This document shows positions 28,788 to 40,860 of a stretch of DNA of 64,000 bases, piece after piece. Numbering within the stretch: the first letter of the stretch is position 1; every line of letters begins with the position of its first letter. Both the position numbers and the translations under genes were made by a program. The notes beneath the pieces are model-generated. The model did not search any database. It was not told the origin of the DNA and was given only the letters and a program-made list of their open reading frames with translations. The stretch covers positions 1 to 64,000 of the forward strand of contig SVSG01000002.1 in assembly GCA_015064415.1 (NCBI GenBank), in the 5' to 3' direction. The DNA is from Oscillospiraceae bacterium (lineage in GTDB: Bacteria > Bacillota > Clostridia > Oscillospirales > CAG-272).

Positions 28788-28923
28788 GGCGGTGTTGTGA
28801 AGTTTGTGCAACGAAATCAAAATGAAAGCGACTAAAATGTGCAAATTGCCCATTTTTTGCCGAAGAAAACTACTTGACGATAGAAAAATTCTTTGCTTGG
28901 AATGCTTGTAATAGAAAGCTTTT

Positions 28924-29844
28924 TCAATCGAAGTGATCAAAAATGTGGTTGGCTCCGAAGACATTGGGCGGGGCTTGGGGCTCCTCGGTCTTTGTCGCGT
29001 TCTCAAAGTAGTAGGGAATATTGACGCGATAGCGCCCCGTCGGAGGCGGCGCGATCGGCTCCATTGTATAGCGCTCGTTGTAAATGGGGCGCTCCAAATG
29101 AAGCGTTTCACCCGGGGCCACCGTGGTGTCCTCCAATGGCAGCATATAATAATCGTGGGTGCCGATCTGATAGAAATAACCGTTTTGATAGCGGGAAATG
29201 CGGAGGTTGGAAAGCTGTAGGGTCAGCGGGCTTTCGCTGTTGTTCGTAAGAGTCAGCAGCAGCTTTGGCTCGGTGCCGCCGACAAGGGAGGCGGTGAAGT
29301 CCACCTGTGCGTGCTTTTTCACGCCGTTATCGTAGTATACGTATTGGGGCAGAGAGGTCGGGGCTTGCTCCTCGGTGATCTCAAGGTGCCCGATGATATA
29401 GGTCTCATTCTCATCAAAGCGCAGATAGGTGCTGCCGTTTTCGTCCTGCACATAGCGGGTAGAGCCAAAGGAAAGACGGTATTTCCCCGCAAGGCGATCG
29501 GTGTTGGCGGTGACGGAGAAGCTACATTCCTGCTCGGAGAAGGGGGAGAGAACGTATGCCACAGAATGACGCGAGCTCCAAAGAGCAAAGCTGACCCATT
29601 CTTCACCGACCAGTTTTTCAATCGAGGGCTTTTCACCGTAATAAACGCGGCTTCGGGAATGGTTGACCAGCGTGTAATAGACGGTGCCGTTTTCATAGCG
29701 GACGTCTTTGATTTTAACGCGGTCGTTTTGTGTGATCCCCTCAGACACGTAGGTGTTGCCCCTTGTGAAAAAGAGGAAGGCACCAAGGGAAATAAAGAGC
29801 AGGCAAAGCGCAACGGTAACGATCAGGGTTACTTTCTTTTTCAT
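28924..29844 (-). CDS. Membrane-anchored Ig-like paralog family member 4
   Basis: N-terminal TM; TYVSEGITQNDRVKIKDVRYENGTVYYTLVNHS; AGKYRLSFGSTRYVQDENGSTYLRFDENETYIIGHLEITEEQ. Confidence 0.72.
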   Translation of the reverse strand: MKKKVTLIVTVALCLLFISLGAFLFFTRGNTYVSEGITQNDRVKIKDVRYENGTVYYTLVNHSRSRVYYGEKPSIEKLVGEEWVSFALWSSRHSVAYVLSPFSEQECSFSVTANTDRLAGKYRLSFGSTRYVQDENGSTYLRFDENETYIIGHLEITEEQAPTSLPQYVYYDNGVKKHAQVDFTASLVGGTEPKLLLTLTNNSESPLTLQLSNLRISRYQNGYFYQIGTHDYYMLPLEDTTVAPGETLHLERPIYNERYTMEPIAPPPTGRYRVNIPYYFENATKTEEPQAPPNVFGANHIFDHFD

Positions 29845-29873
29845 CGGGTTTCTCCTTTCATTTGCGGTCAGGA

Positions 29874-30782
29874 TCAGTCGGAATGGTTGAATTTACAGTC
29901 TGCGAAAAATAGAGTAGGCAGGATCGGCGGGCCCATGACATCGGGCTCTTCAAATTCATAAGGGATCTTGACACAGTAGCGCCCCGTCGGGGGTGGGTCA
30001 ACGGGAGGCGGGTCGAAAATTCCTTTTGCAAGGGGAAGCTCTGCCGTATAGGTCTCGCCGGGGCTGACGGTCACGTGCTCAGTATCGGGCAATTTGTAGC
30101 CGCAGCTGCTGAAGGTGGCCTGATGATAGCGGAAGATCTCCAGCGCGGAAAGCTGAAGGATGAGCGGCTTTTCGCTGTTGTTGGTGAGGGTGAGCAGGAG
30201 CTTTGGTTCAATGCCGCCGACAAGGGAGGCGGTGAAGTCCACCTGTGCGTGCTTGCGCACGCCGTTGTCCTCATACGCGTTGGCGGGGAGGCGATTGGGG
30301 GATTGCGTTTCGGTGATCTCAAGGTAGCCGACAAGATAGGTCTCGTTCGGGTCAAAGACGGCGAAAACGGCACCGTTTTGGTCCTGCACGTAGCGCTCGG
30401 CACCAAAGGATAGGCGATATGTGCCTGCAAGCGCGTCGGAATTTCGGAAGGAATAGGAGTGCTTGGTCTCGCTGAAGGCGGGCAGGCGCAGGGGGGCACA
30501 GTTGTGACCGGCGGTCTCCACGTTGACCCAGCTGTCGTCGGCCTTCTTTTCCAGAATGACGCATCCGCTCACTTGCACGGCGTGGGGCGTTTCATTGATC
30601 AGGGTGTAGTGGATGCTCCCCTTTTCAAAATAAACGTTTTCCACGCGCAAGCGGTCGTTTTGTGTGATCCCCTCGGAGACGTAGGTCCTGCCCCTTGTAA
30701 AGGCGAGGAAGGCGAAAAGGGAACAAAGAAGCAGACAAAGCACGCCTGCGGCAATCAGAATGATTTTTGTTTTTCTTTTCAT
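29874..30782 (-). CDS. Membrane-anchored Ig-like paralog family member 5
   Basis: N-terminal TM; TYVSEGITQNDRLRVENVYFEKGSIHYTLINET; AGTYRLSFGAERYVQDQNGAVFAVFDPNETYLVGYLEITE. Confidence 0.72.
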   Translation of the reverse strand: MKRKTKIILIAAGVLCLLLCSLFAFLAFTRGRTYVSEGITQNDRLRVENVYFEKGSIHYTLINETPHAVQVSGCVILEKKADDSWVNVETAGHNCAPLRLPAFSETKHSYSFRNSDALAGTYRLSFGAERYVQDQNGAVFAVFDPNETYLVGYLEITETQSPNRLPANAYEDNGVRKHAQVDFTASLVGGIEPKLLLTLTNNSEKPLILQLSALEIFRYHQATFSSCGYKLPDTEHVTVSPGETYTAELPLAKGIFDPPPVDPPPTGRYCVKIPYEFEEPDVMGPPILPTLFFADCKFNHSD

Positions 30783-30953
30783 GGCGGTCTCCTTTCCTTC
30801 TGTCTATTTCCAATATAGCGGAAAAATATGACAATGAAGGGGTGTATTTTGTAAACATCGCGTAAACGGCGTAAAAATCGGCGGCTCCGTTTTGTGCAAG
30901 ATGCATAAATTTCTGCGGCGGAAAAGCGGATGCGCGCGCACGCATATTTTCCT

Positions 30954-30982
30954 TTGACAAAATCCGTATTTTATGGTATACT
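30954..30982 (+). promoter_or_regulatory. Promoter upstream of the DUF512-type gene
   Basis: TTGACA-17 nt-TATACT. Confidence 0.7.
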
Positions 30983-31013
30983 TATATGATAGAATAAGAT
31001 ATAATGCAAAACT

Positions 31014-32354
31014 ATGCCCAAGGGAGGTGAGCGTGTGGTTAAGATCACAGAGGTGCTGGCGGGAAGCCGCGCCGAGCGGGCAGGTGTGCAGGCAGGCGAC
31101 GTTCTTGTCGCCATCAATCAAAACGAGATCACGGACGTGCTGGATTACCGCTTTTATCTGACCGAGCGCCGGGTGACGCTGTCGCTGTTGCGCGGGGACA
31201 AGCCGATCGAGACCGTGATCCGCAAGCAGGAATACGACGATATCGGGCTGGAGTTTGAGACCCCGCTGATGGACAAAAAGCATTGCTGTGCCAACAAGTG
31301 CATCTTCTGCTTCATCGATCAGCTGCCGAAGGGCTTGCGTCCCTCTCTTTATTTTAAGGATGACGATTCGCGTCTTTCCTTCCTGCACGGCAATTACATC
31401 ACGCTTACCAATCTCACGGACGCGGACATTGACCGCATCATCAAGATGCACATTTCCCCCGTGAACGTGTCGGTGCACACCACCAATCCCGAGCTGCGCT
31501 GTGAGATGATGAAAAACCGCCGCGCGGGCAAGGTGCTTGCCTATCTTGATCGTCTGGCCGAGGCGGGCATCCGCATCTGCGGGCAGATCGTGCTTTGCCG
31601 CGGCATCAACGACGGGGCACAGCTGCAACGCTCGATGGAGGATCTGGCACGGCTTTACCCCGCGCTTTCCAGCGTGTCGGTGGTGCCTGCGGGGCTGACG
31701 AAATTCCGCGAGGGGTTGTATCCGCTTTCCCCCTTCACCCCGGAGGAGTGCCGCGCGGTGATCGCGCAGGTGAACGCCTTCGGCGAGCGGTGTGAGAAGG
31801 AATTGGGTGCGCGCATCTTCTGTTGTGCGGACGAATTTTATCTGAAAGCGAAATTGCCTCTTCCCGAGGAAGAATATTACGGCGACTATGAGCAGATCGA
31901 GAACGGTGTGGGAATGCTGCGCTCCCTTTATGAGGAATTTGCCGCCGAAATGGACTTCCTTGACGAATATATCCCCGAGAGGGGAATGGAACATCGCCGC
32001 GTGAGCGTGGTGACGGGGAAAGCGGCGGCGCCGATGCTGCGTGCGCTTGCCGAAATGCTTTGTGCCCGTGTACCCGAGCTTGCGGTAGAGGTCATCACGG
32101 TGGAGAACAACTTTTTCGGCCCCGAGATCACGGTGGCTGGGTTGCTTACGGGTAAGGACGTGTGTGAGCAGCTGGCAGGGCGCGATCTGGGGGACGAGGT
32201 GCTTTATCCCGCCACGATGCTGCGTGCCGAGGGAGATCTCTTCCTTTGCGGTATGAGCCCCGCCGAGATGGAAAACAAATTGAAGGTGCCCGTAAGGGCT
32301 GTGAGAAACGAGGGTGCGGCGCTGTGCGCGGCACTGCTTGGTTGTGAGAATTGA
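31014..32354 (+). CDS. DUF512/PDZ-domain putative radical SAM protein
   Basis: ITEVLAGSRAERAGVQAGDVLVAIN (PDZ-like); CCANKCIFCFIDQLPKGLRPSLYFKDDDSRLSFLHGNYITLTNL; the true start may be GTG shortly downstream. Confidence 0.88.
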   Translation: MPKGGERVVKITEVLAGSRAERAGVQAGDVLVAINQNEITDVLDYRFYLTERRVTLSLLRGDKPIETVIRKQEYDDIGLEFETPLMDKKHCCANKCIFCFIDQLPKGLRPSLYFKDDDSRLSFLHGNYITLTNLTDADIDRIIKMHISPVNVSVHTTNPELRCEMMKNRRAGKVLAYLDRLAEAGIRICGQIVLCRGINDGAQLQRSMEDLARLYPALSSVSVVPAGLTKFREGLYPLSPFTPEECRAVIAQVNAFGERCEKELGARIFCCADEFYLKAKLPLPEEEYYGDYEQIENGVGMLRSLYEEFAAEMDFLDEYIPERGMEHRRVSVVTGKAAAPMLRALAEMLCARVPELAVEVITVENNFFGPEITVAGLLTGKDVCEQLAGRDLGDEVLYPATMLRAEGDLFLCGMSPAEMENKLKVPVRAVRNEGAALCAALLGCEN

Positions 32355-32373
32355 CGAAGTGAGGTGTGTTAGA

Positions 32374-34993
<2,620 letters not shown>

Positions 34994-35004
34994 AAGGAGA
35001 CGCT

Positions 35005-35535
35005 ATGAACATTTGGCACGATATGGATCCCAAGCAGATCACGCCCACCGATTTTTCCGCCCTTATCGAGATCCCCAAGGGAAGCAGCTGTAAGTACGAG
35101 CTGGACAAGTATACGGGTCTTCTTCGATTGGACCGTGTGCTCTATACCTCCACGCACTATCCCGCAAATTACGGCTTTATTCCGCGCACCTATGCCGATG
35201 ACGGCGACCCGCTGGACGTGCTGGTGCTTTGCAACGAGTCGATCTTGCCGATGACCCTGATCCGCGTGTATCCCATCGGTGTCATGCGTATGTTGGATGA
35301 CGGGCACGTTGACGATAAGATCATTGCCATTCCGTTCTCTGACCCCAGCTACAACAACATCCGCTCGATCGACGAGCTGCCCCCGCATATTTTCGACGAA
35401 ATCATGCACTTTTTCAAGGTCTACAAGCAGCTGGAAAACAAGCAGACCGACATCAAGGAGCTGTATGACCGCGAGACGGCGGAAAAGATCGTGAAGGAAG
35501 CAATCGACGGCTACGTGGACAAGTTTTGCAGATAA
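35005..35535 (+). CDS. ppa: Inorganic pyrophosphatase
   Basis: EIPKGSSCKYELDKYTGLLRLDRVLYTSTHYPANYGFIPRTYADDGDPLDVLVL. Confidence 0.95.
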   Translation: MNIWHDMDPKQITPTDFSALIEIPKGSSCKYELDKYTGLLRLDRVLYTSTHYPANYGFIPRTYADDGDPLDVLVLCNESILPMTLIRVYPIGVMRMLDDGHVDDKIIAIPFSDPSYNNIRSIDELPPHIFDEIMHFFKVYKQLENKQTDIKELYDRETAEKIVKEAIDGYVDKFCR

Positions 35536-35549
35536 GGAGAACGACGGCC

Positions 35550-37457
35550 ATGAAGATTTTGTTTGAGAATGCGGCACACCTGCAGGACGGTATTGCGCTT
35601 ATTTGCAAGGACCTTGATATCGAGGTGGTCACGGGCGTGGCTGATCTCTGTGTCAGTGTGCGCGAGGTCGCGGAGCATACGCTTACGGTGACGCGCAACG
35701 GGAGCACCGCCGAGATCGTATACGGCGGCGGAAAGGCACGCTTTTTCCGCGGTCTTGCCACCCTTTGCGGTTGGTATAAAAAGGGAATTAGTGCCAAAAC
35801 GGTATCGGAAAACCCGATTTTTACCTTCAATGGCGCGATGCCGGACGTTTCCAGAAATGCGGTGCTGCGCGTGGAGAGCGTCAAGCTGATGATGCGCAAA
35901 ATGGCGCTGATGGGACTCAATGCTTTTATGCTGTATACCGAGGATACCTACGAGATCGAAGGGCGTCCCTACTTCGGTCATATGCGCGGCAGATACACCA
36001 AGGCGGAGCTGAAGGAATTGGACGCCTACGCCGCAAAGCTTGGCATCGAGCTGATCCCCTGCATTCAGACGCTGGGACACCTTGCCACCCACCTGCGCTG
36101 GCAGGCATCCTCCGCCTACAAGGACACCGCCAACGTGATGCTGGTGGGTGCTGAGGCGACCTATCAGTTGATCGACGATATGCTGAAGACGTGTAAGGAG
36201 TGCTTCCGCACCGATCGTATCCATTTGGGCCTTGATGAGACCAAGGATATCGGTCTTGGCAAGTATCTTTCCAAAAACGGTTACCGCGTGGGGCATGAGA
36301 TCTATCTGGAGCATTTGAACAAGGTTGCCGACATGGCGCTTTCTTACGGCTATCGCCCGATGATGTGGAGTGATATGTTCTTCCGCTTTGCGGGCGAGGG
36401 CATTGAGGGGTATTATGATTATCACCCCGACGTGGTAATGACGGAAGAGATCGCCGCACTTGTGCCCAAGGGTGTACAGCAGGTGTTCTGGGACTACTAT
36501 CGTCCGAGCGAGGATTTTTATGCCGTCAATATCGAAAAACATAAGAAGTATTTTGGCGAGAACGTGATGTTCGCAGGTGCCGTGTGGCTTTGGGGTGGCT
36601 ACTGTCCCCACTTCCGTCGCTCGATCCGCAGCACTTACCCCGCGCTTGAGGCATGCCGTAAGGCAGGGGTCAAGGAAAATCTCACCACGATCTGGCTGGG
36701 CGGTGGCGCCGCACAGGGCCAAATACTGCTGTCGCTGGCGGGACTTGCTTGGTATGCCTCTTATGATTATAAGGGCACGCGCGACGAGCAGGATATCCGC
36801 GAAAGCTTTGAGAATGTTTGCGGCGCTTCTTACGAGGACATCATGGCATGTGAGAAGCCCGCATATCCGCACAATAACTATCGCGGTATTTGCCGCACGC
36901 TGATGCTCAACGATCCGTTGCTTGGCTTGGTAGATGCCCACGTCAAGCAGCATAACGAGACCTGTGCCGTGCCGATGCAGGACTATTATAAGGAAACGAC
37001 CGCAGCCCTTGCTAAGGCGCGCGGAAACGTGGGAGAGTTCACCCTCTCGTATGAGGTGATCTATCGTATTTCCTGCTTGCTGGAGAATAAGGCGGACTTC
37101 GGCGTGCGCCTGAAGGCCGCGTATGATGCCGGGGACCGTGAGGCGCTGGCGGCATTGGTGGCAGAGTGTGACGTGATCATCGAGAAGATCCACGCGCTGC
37201 GCCGCGCACACCGCACGGCGTGGATGACCTACTACAAGCCCTTCGGCTGGGAGGTGCAGGATAATTGCTACGGTGCATTTGTCTCCCGCTTTGACACCGT
37301 GAAGGAGCGCGTTGGCGCTTACCTTGCGGGCGAGATTGCTGTCATTGAGGAGCTGGAGGAGGAGCGCCTTCGCTTGGACGGCCCCAACGACGAAGCGTTT
37401 TCCGGTGTAGTCAACGGTGTTGGCTTTGCGACGCTTTCCACCGCAGGCGTGCTGTAA
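35550..37457 (+). CDS. GH20-like beta-N-acetylhexosaminidase, no signal peptide
   Basis: MALMGLNAFMLYTEDTYEIEGRPYFGHMRGRYTKAELKELDAYAAKLGIELIPCIQTLGHL; RIHLGLDETKDIG. Confidence 0.75.
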   Translation: MKILFENAAHLQDGIALICKDLDIEVVTGVADLCVSVREVAEHTLTVTRNGSTAEIVYGGGKARFFRGLATLCGWYKKGISAKTVSENPIFTFNGAMPDVSRNAVLRVESVKLMMRKMALMGLNAFMLYTEDTYEIEGRPYFGHMRGRYTKAELKELDAYAAKLGIELIPCIQTLGHLATHLRWQASSAYKDTANVMLVGAEATYQLIDDMLKTCKECFRTDRIHLGLDETKDIGLGKYLSKNGYRVGHEIYLEHLNKVADMALSYGYRPMMWSDMFFRFAGEGIEGYYDYHPDVVMTEEIAALVPKGVQQVFWDYYRPSEDFYAVNIEKHKKYFGENVMFAGAVWLWGGYCPHFRRSIRSTYPALEACRKAGVKENLTTIWLGGGAAQGQILLSLAGLAWYASYDYKGTRDEQDIRESFENVCGASYEDIMACEKPAYPHNNYRGICRTLMLNDPLLGLVDAHVKQHNETCAVPMQDYYKETTAALAKARGNVGEFTLSYEVIYRISCLLENKADFGVRLKAAYDAGDREALAALVAECDVIIEKIHALRRAHRTAWMTYYKPFGWEVQDNCYGAFVSRFDTVKERVGAYLAGEIAVIEELEEERLRLDGPNDEAFSGVVNGVGFATLSTAGVL

Positions 37458-37542
37458 TCAAAAGAGGGCATACGTGCCCCCTTTTCTCTGACATTTCGTG
37501 TTTTTTATCGGGTGCCGAGGTGGCACGAAGGATGGTGAATAA

Positions 37543-38217
37543 ATGAAGATAGTTGTAAGGGATAGGCGAAGCAAATGTTTACGGGTAACCGTACAGTTTT
37601 TGCTTGGCATCTTGTGTGTGCTTTTTTTGCCGCTTCGCATAGGGCTTGCGATCGTTTTCTTGTCGCTGGGGCTCGCCGCGATCTGTGGGATTGCGTGGGC
37701 CGTTTTGAAAAAGAGGGCCTTGCGTCAAGTGACCTTTTTCCTTTTCTCGCTTGCGGTCTTTATGCTGTTCTGGCAAATGGTGTTGCTCGGGCGCTATGAG
37801 TTTTTGAGCGGTAAGTCCTTGCCCTTTTGGTTGCCTTGCCTGATCGGTGCCGTGGTTGTGGCGGCAATAGCGGTCATATGGGGGAGGCTCGCTAAGGTCG
37901 GCATATGGTCGGGCATCCCCCTTGCGATGATCTTCGGCGTTTTTGCTTTTGGACTGCTCAGTGGCATGGCGGCGAATATGAATTACGTATACGATACCGC
38001 AGAGCCCGTGCGATACGAAAGCGTGATCTACGTGAAGGATCGGGATATGAATCACAAATCGCCGGACCGTTATACGTTTGATCTGATCGTTGACGGAAAA
38101 AAGATCACCTTGGATGTTTCGCGCGAGGCCTACGAGCGCTACGAGGTAGGAGACACCTTTTCCTTTTTCAAATATCAAGGGGCCTTCCAAGAGCCGTTTT
38201 ATCTGGCGGGATCGTAA
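37543..38217 (+). CDS. Integral membrane protein of unknown function
   Basis: Four hydrophobic segments followed by a soluble C-terminal domain. Confidence 0.65.
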   Translation: MKIVVRDRRSKCLRVTVQFLLGILCVLFLPLRIGLAIVFLSLGLAAICGIAWAVLKKRALRQVTFFLFSLAVFMLFWQMVLLGRYEFLSGKSLPFWLPCLIGAVVVAAIAVIWGRLAKVGIWSGIPLAMIFGVFAFGLLSGMAANMNYVYDTAEPVRYESVIYVKDRDMNHKSPDRYTFDLIVDGKKITLDVSREAYERYEVGDTFSFFKYQGAFQEPFYLAGS

Positions 38218-38247
38218 AATCCCCCCTTACGGTGCGAGTTTATATAC

Positions 38248-38280
38248 AAAAAGGACAGAGCAACGCTCTGCCCTTTTTTC
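38248..38280 (+). terminator. Terminator
   Basis: AAAAAGGACAGAGcaacgCTCTGCCCTTTTTT. Confidence 0.7.
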
Positions 38281-38282
38281 TG

Positions 38283-40334
38283 TTATTCGATCAGAAGCAG
38301 CTTGGAGACCTCAAGGTCGGTTTTTACGGTCAAACTCGACCCGTTCCGGGTCCAATTCACGTGCTCGCCCGTGGCGGAGGTCACGTTTTGCACCTTTTTG
38401 TCGCCCACGTTCAGCGTTACTGTCATATCATGGATCTTGATGGGTGGGTAGATGAGCTGCTGGTTGAGCAGGTACAGCTTTTGCACGTCGCCGCTTTGGT
38501 AAACGCTGTGTCGCACGCACTCGGGCGCGTCGGTGACAAGGGCGGGGGTGCCGAGCAGGTGCAGCACCAGATCGGTGAACAGCTTGATGTTATCGTGCAC
38601 CTCGTTGTCCTCGGGCTTGCCCGCGACCCAGATGGCGCGGCCCTTGCCAAAGGTGTTTTCCTGCACGGCCACGAAATCGGTTTTTTGCATGGGCGGGTCG
38701 CTGATGGCGGCGGCGAAGGTGATGCGGTTTTCGGGGCAGCTGAGCGGCAACGTGACGGTGGCAAGCGTTTTGCCCGCATGCGCGGTGGCTTTGATCAGCT
38801 TTTCCTTCAGCATATGCGGGTACTTGGCGGTATAGCGGCCGAAGAGCGCGGGATTTTCGTTTGTGGGGGCGAGATAGCCGGGATCGATGTCAAACACGCC
38901 CGCGTAGTCCACACCGAACACGTCGGAAAGCATAAAGTTGTCCTTATAATGCCCCTCGTCGTCGCGGATCGAGGTATAGCCGCTGGCGTACACCGCGCCA
39001 CCGTTTTTTACGTATTCGCGGATAGCGTCCACCTCTTTTTGCGACAACGCCTCAAGAGAGGAGAGGATCAGCACCTTGTAATTGCCAAGCTCCGCAAGGT
39101 TTTTCTTGGTGATGACGTCATAGTCCAGATGCGCGCGCCCCAGCGCCTTGTCGATCTTGCCGCAACGCTTGAAAAGGGTGCGGGATTTCATCTTGTCGAT
39201 GGGCAATCCGTTTTGCTCGTGCTCGGCGCACGCCTCGAAGTTGAAATAGACCGCGACCTCGCGCAACGCCTTGTCTTCATAGTTGATATAGGGCATATAA
39301 GGCGCAAGCTTTTCGGAAAGCAGGGCGATCTTTTCGTAATAATCGGCATTGAGCGTGCCTGCGGGGTCGATGGCGTCGATCAGCATGAACGCGCCCTGGT
39401 TCATCAGCGCAGAGAAGGCGGTCATCTCGATCTCGCCGAAGGGCTTGTGCATCGTGTGGTACTCCAGCGTGCCCGCACAGCGCCCGATCATGTACTCGTA
39501 GGGCAGGGTGTTCGTCAGCTTTTGGTAAAGGCGCGCGATCACGTTGCCGTCATACAGCCCAAGGTCGGCGTGGAAGTCACCCGAAAGGTAGTCGCACTCG
39601 GCGCAGAACTCCGCGCCCTGCCCGTAAAAGAAGGGATTTTTGATCAGCGCGCTCTGGAAGGAGACGGTAATGTTCGGCTTGATGTCAAGCGCGGTCTTTC
39701 GGATGCGGCGCTGATATTCTGCCACGCACTCGCGCTTGAATTTGAAATACTCCATAAACGCGGGGTCATTGAGGTCGACCACCGTCGGCAACTCGCGCCC
39801 CGTTTTGGCGCGGTATTTTTGCTTACAGCTCTCGCAGAAGCACACGGGCATCCAGATGCCCGTCATGTCGATCCAAAGGCCCTGAATGTCGTAATTTTTG
39901 ACGATCTCGGCGGCGATGCCGTTGATGTAGGTGCGGAACTCCTCATTGTTGATGCAGGGGTTGCCGAAGCGCTCCAGATCGCGCTTGGAGACGCCGTTGC
40001 TGTCGATGACGTTCCAGTCGGGGTGTGCCTCGCACACGTAGGTGCCCCAGGAATTCATATAGCCGATGACGTCCAGCCCGCGCGCGCGGCAGGCCTTGAC
40101 GGTCTCGCCGAAAATGTCGCGCTTTTTTGCAATATTGTGGCGGATACCGACGTTGGTGGGGAAGTTGCAAAGTCCAAGACAGCTGGCGGCCGCCACGTAG
40201 GAGGCGGTGGCACCCGTTTTTTTCATATTGTCGGCATAGACCTCAGGGTCAAATTGCTCGAAAGCGCCCTCCACGTTGGCAATGTGCTGGTCGACCAGCG
40301 TGCGGAAAAAGTCGCGTTTGATCCAGTTTTTCAA
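38283..40334 (-). CDS. Putative alpha-L-fucosidase-like / uncharacterised glycosyl hydrolase with a beta-galactosidase-trimerisation-like domain; probable TTG start
   Basis: RGLDVIGYMNSWGTYVCEAHPDWNVID; GLWIDMTGIWMPVCFCESCKQKYRAKTG; RBS AAAGGAGG upstream of TTG AAA AAC TGG. Confidence 0.65.
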   Translation of the reverse strand: MKNWIKRDFFRTLVDQHIANVEGAFEQFDPEVYADNMKKTGATASYVAAASCLGLCNFPTNVGIRHNIAKKRDIFGETVKACRARGLDVIGYMNSWGTYVCEAHPDWNVIDSNGVSKRDLERFGNPCINNEEFRTYINGIAAEIVKNYDIQGLWIDMTGIWMPVCFCESCKQKYRAKTGRELPTVVDLNDPAFMEYFKFKRECVAEYQRRIRKTALDIKPNITVSFQSALIKNPFFYGQGAEFCAECDYLSGDFHADLGLYDGNVIARLYQKLTNTLPYEYMIGRCAGTLEYHTMHKPFGEIEMTAFSALMNQGAFMLIDAIDPAGTLNADYYEKIALLSEKLAPYMPYINYEDKALREVAVYFNFEACAEHEQNGLPIDKMKSRTLFKRCGKIDKALGRAHLDYDVITKKNLAELGNYKVLILSSLEALSQKEVDAIREYVKNGGAVYASGYTSIRDDEGHYKDNFMLSDVFGVDYAGVFDIDPGYLAPTNENPALFGRYTAKYPHMLKEKLIKATAHAGKTLATVTLPLSCPENRITFAAAISDPPMQKTDFVAVQENTFGKGRAIWVAGKPEDNEVHDNIKLFTDLVLHLLGTPALVTDAPECVRHSVYQSGDVQKLYLLNQQLIYPPIKIHDMTVTLNVGDKKVQNVTSATGEHVNWTRNGSSLTVKTDLEVSKLLLIE

Positions 40335-40536
40335 GGGATAGCCCTCCTTTTGCATGATTGCTTTCATTATAGCAAAAGCTTTTTGAAAAATCAATAGAAA
40401 TTCGGATATTTTGCATGCAGGGCCGCAAGGAGATTTGTTGCTTTGTGAACAATTTGTAAACAATGAAAAAAGCGGTTTTTCTTTTATTTTCGATATGTTA
40501 TAATGAAAATATAAACTTATAAGGAGGTACATATCC

Positions 40537-40761
40537 ATGACTTGGTTTAACAAACAAAGCCGTTTGGTGCAGCTGCTTCTCCTTCTTATCCCCGGCGTCA
40601 ACTGGGTGACGGAGATCGTGGTCAGATGGTCCACTTGGTTGAAGAAGGGCGGCCTGCTCCGTTTGATTATTTGTGTGCTGGTTACGATTCCTTCCGGCGT
40701 CGCATTTGGTCTGCTTGACTTCGTGTGGGTCCTGCTTTTCAAGAAGCTGTTCCTGCAGTAA
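40537..40761 (+). CDS. Small membrane protein, 74 aa
   Basis: RBS aaggaggt, two hydrophobic segments, own terminator. Confidence 0.65.
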   Translation: MTWFNKQSRLVQLLLLLIPGVNWVTEIVVRWSTWLKKGGLLRLIICVLVTIPSGVAFGLLDFVWVLLFKKLFLQ

Positions 40762-40769
40762 TTTTCCGC

Positions 40770-40799
40770 ACAAAAGCCCGCCTGTTGGCGGGCTTTTGT
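40770..40799 (+). terminator. Terminator
   Basis: ACAAAAGCCCGCCtgttGGCGGGCTTTTGT. Confidence 0.8.
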
Positions 40800-40860
40800 A
40801 TTGACAAAGTGATTTCGAAGGTGCTATAATAAATATAGGATGACAAAAGGGGGAAGGTTT

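Noticed and set aside
35794-35812. gtgccaaaacggtatcgg inside the GH20-like gene as another copy of the AACGGTAYGAG motif
   Set aside because: Lies within coding sequence and lacks GAG; likely chance similarity
38232-40397. 721-aa plus-strand ORF opposite the fucosidase-like gene
   Set aside because: Shadow ORF; the minus frame has coherent domains and an RBS with TTG start
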